Made by a program: the position numbers and the translations under genes
Shown here: positions 32,522 through 37,023 of the stretch, piece after piece
Numbering within the stretch: position 1 is the stretch's first letter
Layout of the letters: every line of letters starts with the position of its first letter
Origin: Methylococcaceae bacterium
Lineage (GTDB): Bacteria > Pseudomonadota > Gammaproteobacteria > Methylococcales > Methylomonadaceae
Assembly (NCBI GenBank): GCA_028748685.1
Contig: JAJRDU010000123.1
Location: forward strand, 1 to 37,023
DNA length: 37,023 nucleotides
Direction: 5' to 3'
Notes under the pieces: model-generated
Database searches by the model: none
What the model was told of the DNA's origin: nothing
What the model saw: only the letters and a program-made list of their open reading frames with translations

Positions 32522-34969
32522 ATGGTTAAAGACAGCCTGAATTACAAAAATTTTCGCCTGCAACACCAGCTGAAGAACCGTATCCGCATTATCACGCCGG
32601 TGCTGACCGAAGACCCCGAGCGTGGCTACATATTTGAAATCCTGCTGAAAAAGCGTCCCGAAATCACTAAGGTCCGCTCGGTATTTGCGATCGGTTCGGT
32701 GGTGATCGAATTCGATTCCGAACGACTGCCGAAAAAGAATCTGCTGATTCTATTGGACGCCGTGCTGGGCAACATTGCTCAAAAGCAGACTGTCGTTAAA
32801 AGGCAGCAGAAGAAAGAATTCAAGGGGCCATTGCAGGAGATCGATCTGGCCGTGGAAGGCATGAGCTGCGCCTCCTGCGCGCTATTGATCGAGATGGTGT
32901 TGAACCGCGACGAACGCGTCAAGACCGCCAGCGTCAACTTCGCCACGGAAACCGTCAGCGTGCAGGGCCAGCTCAGCAAGGCCGACGTGATCGCAAAAAT
33001 CGAGAGCCTGGGCTACAGCGCGCTGTTGGTCGATACCTTGTCGCAGAGGAAGAAGCTCATCGAAAAGGAGCAACATCGAATTGACGCAGCCCGGCGTCGA
33101 TTTGTAAAGGCAGGGCTTCTGACCGTACCCGTGGTCGCCGTGGCGATGTCGATGACAACCTCGCGATGGACGCATTGGTTGCAATTTATTTTGACCACGC
33201 AAGTAGTGTTCGGCACGGGACGGCAATTTTTCGTCAAGGCTTATAAGCTGGCCAAGCAGCGTGCCGCCAACATGGATTCTTTGATTGCGTTGGGGGTGGG
33301 ATCGGCTTATGGCTACAGTCTGCCGGCCTTGTTTAGACGCCGCGGCCATGTCTATTTCGAAGCGGCGGCGGCGATCATTACCTTCGTGTTGTTGGGCCGC
33401 TATCTGGAAGAGCGCGCCAAGGGCCAGGCCGGCGAGGCGATACGCAAACTGGTCGATTTGCAGCCGCAAACCGCGACAGTGTTGAAGGATGGGCAGGAAC
33501 GTCTGGTCGATGTCGATGAGGTGCTGGTTGGCGACGTTGTCCTGGTGAGGCCCGGCGAAAAAATTCCCACCGATGGCGTCGTGGTGTTCGGCCTCTCCAC
33601 CGTCGACGAGGCCATGGTCACCGGCGAAAGCATGCCGGTGGTTAAAAATATCGGCCATGGCGTGATAGGCGGTTGCGTCAACGGCAACGGCGTGTTGCAT
33701 GTAAAAACCACCGCGATCGGCATGGATACCGTGCTGGCCGGCATTGTGCACATGGTCGATCAGGCCCAGGCCACCAAATTGCCGATTCAAAAACAGGTCG
33801 ACAGAATCTCGGCGGTATTCGTGCCGGCGGTGATGAGCGTGTCGGGTTTGACGATGGCAGGCTGGCTGCTCGCCGGTGCGCCGTTTGCATTTGCGTTCGG
33901 CAATGCGATTACCGTGCTGTTGATCGCCTGCCCCTGCGCATTGGGTCTGGCGACGCCGGCCGCCATCATGGTCGGCACCGGCCAGGCCGCCAAGAAAGGC
34001 GTCTACATCCGCAACGGCGAAAGCCTGGAAGTGGCCAGCAAACTGAACGCCATCGTCTTCGACAAGACCGGCACCATTACCGAGGGCAGGCCCAAGGTCA
34101 GTGAGGTTTTCAGCTTATCGGTTGTGGATAACGCCACGCTGGCGATGCTGGCGGCATCGGCCGAAAATAATTCCGAACATTTTCTCGGCAAGGCCATTGT
34201 CGAATTTGCCCGCGATCAGCAAATCGAATTGCTAGAATGCGCTTATTTTTACAGCGAGACCGGCCGCGGCATTCGCGCCGATGTGGACGGTTACAAGTTA
34301 TTGTTGGGCAATCGAGCTTGGCTGGAAAGCCAGCAAGTCGATGTGTCTCGGCTGAACGTGCAGGCCGACGGCTTTGCCGAACAGGGCAAAACCCCGGTCT
34401 ACATGGCGATAAACGGCAAGGAAGCGGCCATCTTTGCGATAGCTGACAAGCCGCGCCACGAAGCCGCCGCCGCCATAACCCGGTTGCACCAATTGGGCAT
34501 CAAGACCATGATGGTGACCGGCGATACCGAAAAAACCGCTCATTACATCGCCGGCATGGTCGGCATAGACGACGTGGTCGCCAATGCCAAGCCCGACGAA
34601 AAATTGGACATCATCCACCGCTTACAACGGGAAGGCCATCTGGTCGGCATGATAGGCGACGGCATCAACGATGCACCGGCCCTGGCGGCCGCTAACGTAG
34701 GCTTCGCGATCGGCAGCGGCACCGATATCGCCATCGAATCGGCCGACCTGACGCTGGTGCAGGGCGACATCTCCAAGGTCACCGAAACCATAGAACTCAG
34801 CGCCTTCACGATACGCGTCATCAAACAAAACCTGTTCTGGGCATTCGGCTACAACACCGTCGCCATTCCGGTGGCGGCGCTCGGCAAACTCAATCCCATG
34901 ATAGCCGCGGCCGCCATGGCCTTGAGCTCGGTTTCGGTTATCGTCAACTCACTCAGACTTAACAAATAA
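32522..34969 (+). CDS. copA: P1B-type heavy-metal (probably Cu+) translocating ATPase
   Basis: An 815-residue inner-membrane metal pump. Domain order: cysteine-less HMA-like segment (1-90), HMA domain with GMSCASC (C116, C119), membrane helices, actuator TGES (367-370), membrane metal site C470-P-C472, phosphorylated D514 in DKTGT, nucleotide-binding domain, hinge GDGIND (712-717), and last helices with YN (777-778) and MALSS (799-803). The CPC, YN and MxxSS pattern is that of Cu+-exporting P1B-1 pumps. The nucleotide-site motif SEHPL is SEHFL (551-555), replacing the proline of the HP motif. A CcoI-type role in oxidase assembly is an alternative. The next gene starts immediately after the stop. 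The ATG has no clear ribosome site. Confidence 0.9.
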   Translation: MVKDSLNYKNFRLQHQLKNRIRIITPVLTEDPERGYIFEILLKKRPEITKVRSVFAIGSVVIEFDSERLPKKNLLILLDAVLGNIAQKQTVVKRQQKKEFKGPLQEIDLAVEGMSCASCALLIEMVLNRDERVKTASVNFATETVSVQGQLSKADVIAKIESLGYSALLVDTLSQRKKLIEKEQHRIDAARRRFVKAGLLTVPVVAVAMSMTTSRWTHWLQFILTTQVVFGTGRQFFVKAYKLAKQRAANMDSLIALGVGSAYGYSLPALFRRRGHVYFEAAAAIITFVLLGRYLEERAKGQAGEAIRKLVDLQPQTATVLKDGQERLVDVDEVLVGDVVLVRPGEKIPTDGVVVFGLSTVDEAMVTGESMPVVKNIGHGVIGGCVNGNGVLHVKTTAIGMDTVLAGIVHMVDQAQATKLPIQKQVDRISAVFVPAVMSVSGLTMAGWLLAGAPFAFAFGNAITVLLIACPCALGLATPAAIMVGTGQAAKKGVYIRNGESLEVASKLNAIVFDKTGTITEGRPKVSEVFSLSVVDNATLAMLAASAENNSEHFLGKAIVEFARDQQIELLECAYFYSETGRGIRADVDGYKLLLGNRAWLESQQVDVSRLNVQADGFAEQGKTPVYMAINGKEAAIFAIADKPRHEAAAAITRLHQLGIKTMMVTGDTEKTAHYIAGMVGIDDVVANAKPDEKLDIIHRLQREGHLVGMIGDGINDAPALAAANVGFAIGSGTDIAIESADLTLVQGDISKVTETIELSAFTIRVIKQNLFWAFGYNTVAIPVAALGKLNPMIAAAAMALSSVSVIVNSLRLNK

Positions 34970-35869
34970 ATGGAACACAATATGGAGGGCATGGACCACG
35001 GGATGGACCATGCCATGAGCGGTATGGATCATAGTGCCATGGCGGGCATGGATCATGGCATGCACGGCATGGCGGAAATCGCCTCTGCGACCGGATTCGA
35101 TTATACGCTGGCCTTCGTCGCCGGTTTCCTGGGCAGCGGCCATTGCTTGGGGATGTGTGGCGCGCTGGTGTCGGGTTATTTCATGAACTCCGGCAAGACT
35201 AAGAGTTACCTGCCTTATTTCGCCTATCAATTTTCCCGTATCGGCGTCTACACCCTGGTCGGCGTCTCGGCGGCGGCGCTGGGCGTGGTATTGGCGGCCA
35301 GCGGCATGTTCGGCAAACTGCAAAGTATCTTGCAAATGCTGATTGGCGGGGTGGTGATCGTATTGGCCTTGGGGATATTGGGCTGGATACCCTGGCAAGG
35401 TTCGGTCAGATTGATTCCGATGCAAACCCTGCGCAAAGGCTTTGCATCCGCTCGCCAGAAAGGGCCTGCTTTGGGCGCGATGATAGCCGGAACCCTGAAC
35501 GGCCTGATGCCGTGCCCGTTGACCTTCGCGATGATGGTGAAAGCCACCACCGCCACCTCGCTGCTGGAGGGCGGGGCGCTGATGCTGGCCTTCGGCGCCG
35601 GCACCTTACCGATGATGTTGTTCATCAGCGTCGCCTTCGGCAAAATGAGCGCCAAACTACGCGGCTACATGCTCAAGGCCGCCGCGCTGATCATGATCGC
35701 CATGGGGGCCAACACCATACACAAAGGCATGAGCTTTTATATGACTGGCGATTTCAGGCATAGCACCTTCCTGAGCATGCTTCAGGATAACCTGGATGCC
35801 GCCATTATCTTCCTCGGACAAATGGTCGATTATTTCGCCGATATGATCAGCAATATCCAAAGCCTGTGA
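34970..35869 (+). CDS. TauE/SafE-family membrane protein with Met/His-rich N-terminal tail
   Basis: A 299-residue multi-pass membrane protein. The first 34 residues hold ten Met and six His in repeated GMDHxM units, a typical copper-binding style. The membrane part has six or so helices with the motifs GHCLGMCG (57-64) and NGLMPCPL (177-184), shared by the sulfite exporter TauE/SafE-like (COG2836-type) proteins associated with cytochrome oxidase and copper. Its ATG follows the ATPase stop codon directly (TAAATG), so the two are co-translated. Together they probably move copper; sulfite export is unlikely. The tail is longer and more regular than I expect for the family. Confidence 0.88.
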   Translation: MEHNMEGMDHGMDHAMSGMDHSAMAGMDHGMHGMAEIASATGFDYTLAFVAGFLGSGHCLGMCGALVSGYFMNSGKTKSYLPYFAYQFSRIGVYTLVGVSAAALGVVLAASGMFGKLQSILQMLIGGVVIVLALGILGWIPWQGSVRLIPMQTLRKGFASARQKGPALGAMIAGTLNGLMPCPLTFAMMVKATTATSLLEGGALMLAFGAGTLPMMLFISVAFGKMSAKLRGYMLKAAALIMIAMGANTIHKGMSFYMTGDFRHSTFLSMLQDNLDAAIIFLGQMVDYFADMISNIQSL

Positions 35870-35985
35870 ATGCCGAGAGGACGTTGGTTTACGATCGACA
35901 TCGTTAAGTTAAGCCGTTCATGGAGAGCCTTGTCGAACCATGAGCTGCTAAATCATGCACCCTTCGACAGGCTCTACCACAAGGG

Positions 35986-36097
35986 CAATGCCGTTAAGTT
36001 AAGATTTGGCACACACTGTAGGGTCGAATTTATTCGACCTTTAGCGCCAATAGTGCGAATAAATTCGCACCTACAAGTTCTTAATTTAACGGCATTG
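35986..36097. repeat. Compound element: inverted ends enclosing a twin hairpin
   Basis: The outer ends CAATGCCGTTAAGTTAAGA (35986-36004) and TCTTAATTTAACGGCATTG (36079-36097) are inverted repeats with one mismatch. Inside are GGTCGAATTTATTCGACC (36022-36039) and GTGCGAATAAATTCGCAC (36053-36070), the same pair as at 26078-26123. No coding capacity. Confidence 0.75.
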
Positions 36098-36125
36098 ACC
36101 ACAACAGGGGGGTTATGGACAGACA

Positions 36126-36201
36126 AACGGTAAGTGTTTGATTCCGTTTGAGGCGAGCGTGTCGAACCATGAACGGAATCAACTTGTTCAGAGTTTCCTC
36201 A
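36126..36201. repeat. Interspersed repeat family A, right half
   Basis: It matches 14425-14500: ACGGTAAGTGTTTGATTCCG, GTGTCGAACCATGAACGG and AACTTGTTCAGAGTTTCC. The left half is missing. Confidence 0.65.
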
Positions 36202-36204
36202 AGG

Positions 36205-36996
36205 CTACGGTTGCTTGCCGTCGACAAGCGGCGTGGCCGGCAGCCTCAAGCTAGACAATGTCGTTCGCGAGGACAAGGGGTAAACGCCAGGCAAGGGTGC
36301 GTCGGCAAAATCCGCATCGTCGGCGAATACGATATTCAGATTGGCCGTGATCCGCTCGGGTTGCCGATACCAGGGGATTAAACCTTCGGTTTGGGCCGCT
36401 ACCGCTCCGGCGGCATTGAAATCCAGTTTGCCTTGCGCGCTGCAATATTTCATCAAGGTATAGGCATTGGCGATAAAATTCAGGCGTTTCCAGCCCCTGA
36501 GCTTGGCGTGCCAACGCGATTGGTCCTGCCGCCTGTTTTCCAGGAAAGCCGCGTAATTGCTCCCCGACAGCACCGATTCCACTTCGTAGGCGAAGGTCAG
36601 CGCCTGGCTAAAGGTCCATTCGCCGGGAATGCCGGCATGCACTAGGGTAAAGTTCAGCTTGGAATCGTGATGGATCAAACTTCGCTGGCGTAACCACTTC
36701 AATAACTCATCCCTATCCGGCGCATGCAGTATTTCGTCTAGCGTGTCGTCCTCGCCCTGCTCAGCAAAACCGGCGGCCACGCCTAATAAATGTAGTTCCT
36801 GATTGCCCAGTACCATCACGGCTTTCTTGCCCAGGCTCTTGACGAATCTCAGCACCGACAGGGATTGAGCGCCGCCGTTGACCAGATTGCCGGTAAACCA
36901 TAAGCAGTCGCTGTCCGGATCGAAGGCAATGGTTTCCAGCAGTTTTAGCAGCGATTGGTAATCGCCGTTGACACTGCCGATGGCGTAAGTGGTCAT
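36205..36996 (-). CDS. ApaH-like diadenosine tetraphosphatase homologue, catalytically degenerate
   Basis: A 263-residue full-length homologue of symmetrical Ap4A hydrolase ApaH. Family similarity is clear throughout (LLKLLETIAFDPDSD, SVLRFVKSLG, ELHLLGVAAGF, LHAPDRDELLKWLR, LVHAGIPGEW, VESVLSGSNYAAFL). The metallophosphatase motifs are altered: GDVHG is GSVNG (7-11), GDLVARG is GNLVNGG (36-42), GNHD is GNQE (64-67), the late GHW is replaced by ADD (225-227), and the C-terminal DTGC is SSRT. Only N65 and HAG (120-122) remain of the metal site. The frame is uninterrupted, with AAGGA ahead of the ATG, so it looks like an expressed pseudoenzyme rather than a decayed gene. It may bind dinucleotides without cleaving them; that is inference. 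Confidence 0.85.
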   Translation of the reverse strand: MTTYAIGSVNGDYQSLLKLLETIAFDPDSDCLWFTGNLVNGGAQSLSVLRFVKSLGKKAVMVLGNQELHLLGVAAGFAEQGEDDTLDEILHAPDRDELLKWLRQRSLIHHDSKLNFTLVHAGIPGEWTFSQALTFAYEVESVLSGSNYAAFLENRRQDQSRWHAKLRGWKRLNFIANAYTLMKYCSAQGKLDFNAAGAVAAQTEGLIPWYRQPERITANLNIVFADDADFADAPLPGVYPLSSRTTLSSLRLPATPLVDGKQP

Positions 36997-37023
36997 GGTT
37001 TTTCCTTCAAGTTGAGGTTTGCC

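Larger units (their letters stand above)
35870..36204. other. Repeat mosaic between the metal cluster and apaH-like gene
   Basis: 335 nt without a gene. It contains fragments of family A (about 35906-35975, with CTTGTCGAACCATGA and CCCTTCGACAGGCTCT), a compound palindromic element (35986-36097) and a family-A right half (36126-36201), which ends 3 nt from the stop codon of the apaH-like gene. Confidence 0.7.

Noticed and set aside
32882-33790. 302-residue minus-strand frame opposite the P1B ATPase
   Set aside because: It is a His/Gln-rich shadow of the ATPase coding sequence with no recognisable domain.

Overview
The window looks like chromosome of a gammaproteobacterial methanotroph (Methylococcales, Methylomonas/Methylobacter-like). 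This is inferred from gene content: a squalene-hopene cyclase, an HpnR-type hopanoid C-3 methylase (characteristic of aerobic methanotrophs), a Vibrio/Shewanella-type MSHA pilus cluster, a large copper-handling cluster, and many short interspersed repeats. No rRNA, tRNA, CRISPR array, phage genes or transposase genes were seen.

Layout. (1) 112-3844: a CHASE3/GAF hybrid histidine kinase followed by a one-domain response regulator. (2) 4325-16319: an envelope and stress region. It contains shc (hopene synthesis), two divergent Crp/Fnr-family regulators, a small secreted protein, the ydbH-ynbE-ydbL phospholipid-bridge operon, a DUF1207 outer-membrane protein coupled to a BON-domain lipoprotein, and hpnR (hopanoid methylation). 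Four copies of a TGTACG-N4-CGTACA palindrome lie only in intergenic regions of this block. Two of them sit at the class-II activator position (about -41.5) of recognisable -10 boxes. (3) 16496-20495: a debranching enzyme and treZ (alpha-glucan/trehalose metabolism). (4) 20523-21085: a repeat-filled gap with a 362-bp MITE-like element. (5) 21086-30514: mshI-mshI2-mshJ-mshK-mshL-mshM-mshN-mshE-mshG on the minus strand, the assembly machinery of an MSHA type IV pilus without its pilin genes. Two repeat insertions lie within it, one rewriting the mshJ/mshK junction. (6) 30874-35869: a metal, probably copper, cluster. It has three small uncharacterised proteins, an HMA-like membrane protein, a P1B-type ATPase, and a TauE/SafE-family membrane protein with a Met/His-rich tail. 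(7) 35870-36204: a mosaic of repeats. (8) 36205-36996: an intact ApaH homologue in which most metal-binding motifs are replaced, a likely pseudoenzyme.

The observations most worth following are the shared palindromic operator and its probable Crp/Fnr regulator(s), the catalytically degenerate ApaH, the terminator-containing leader upstream of shc, the repeat-rewritten mshJ/mshK junction, and the small accessory proteins of the metal cluster. All functional statements come from reading translated sequence and from remembered family signatures; no database search was run.
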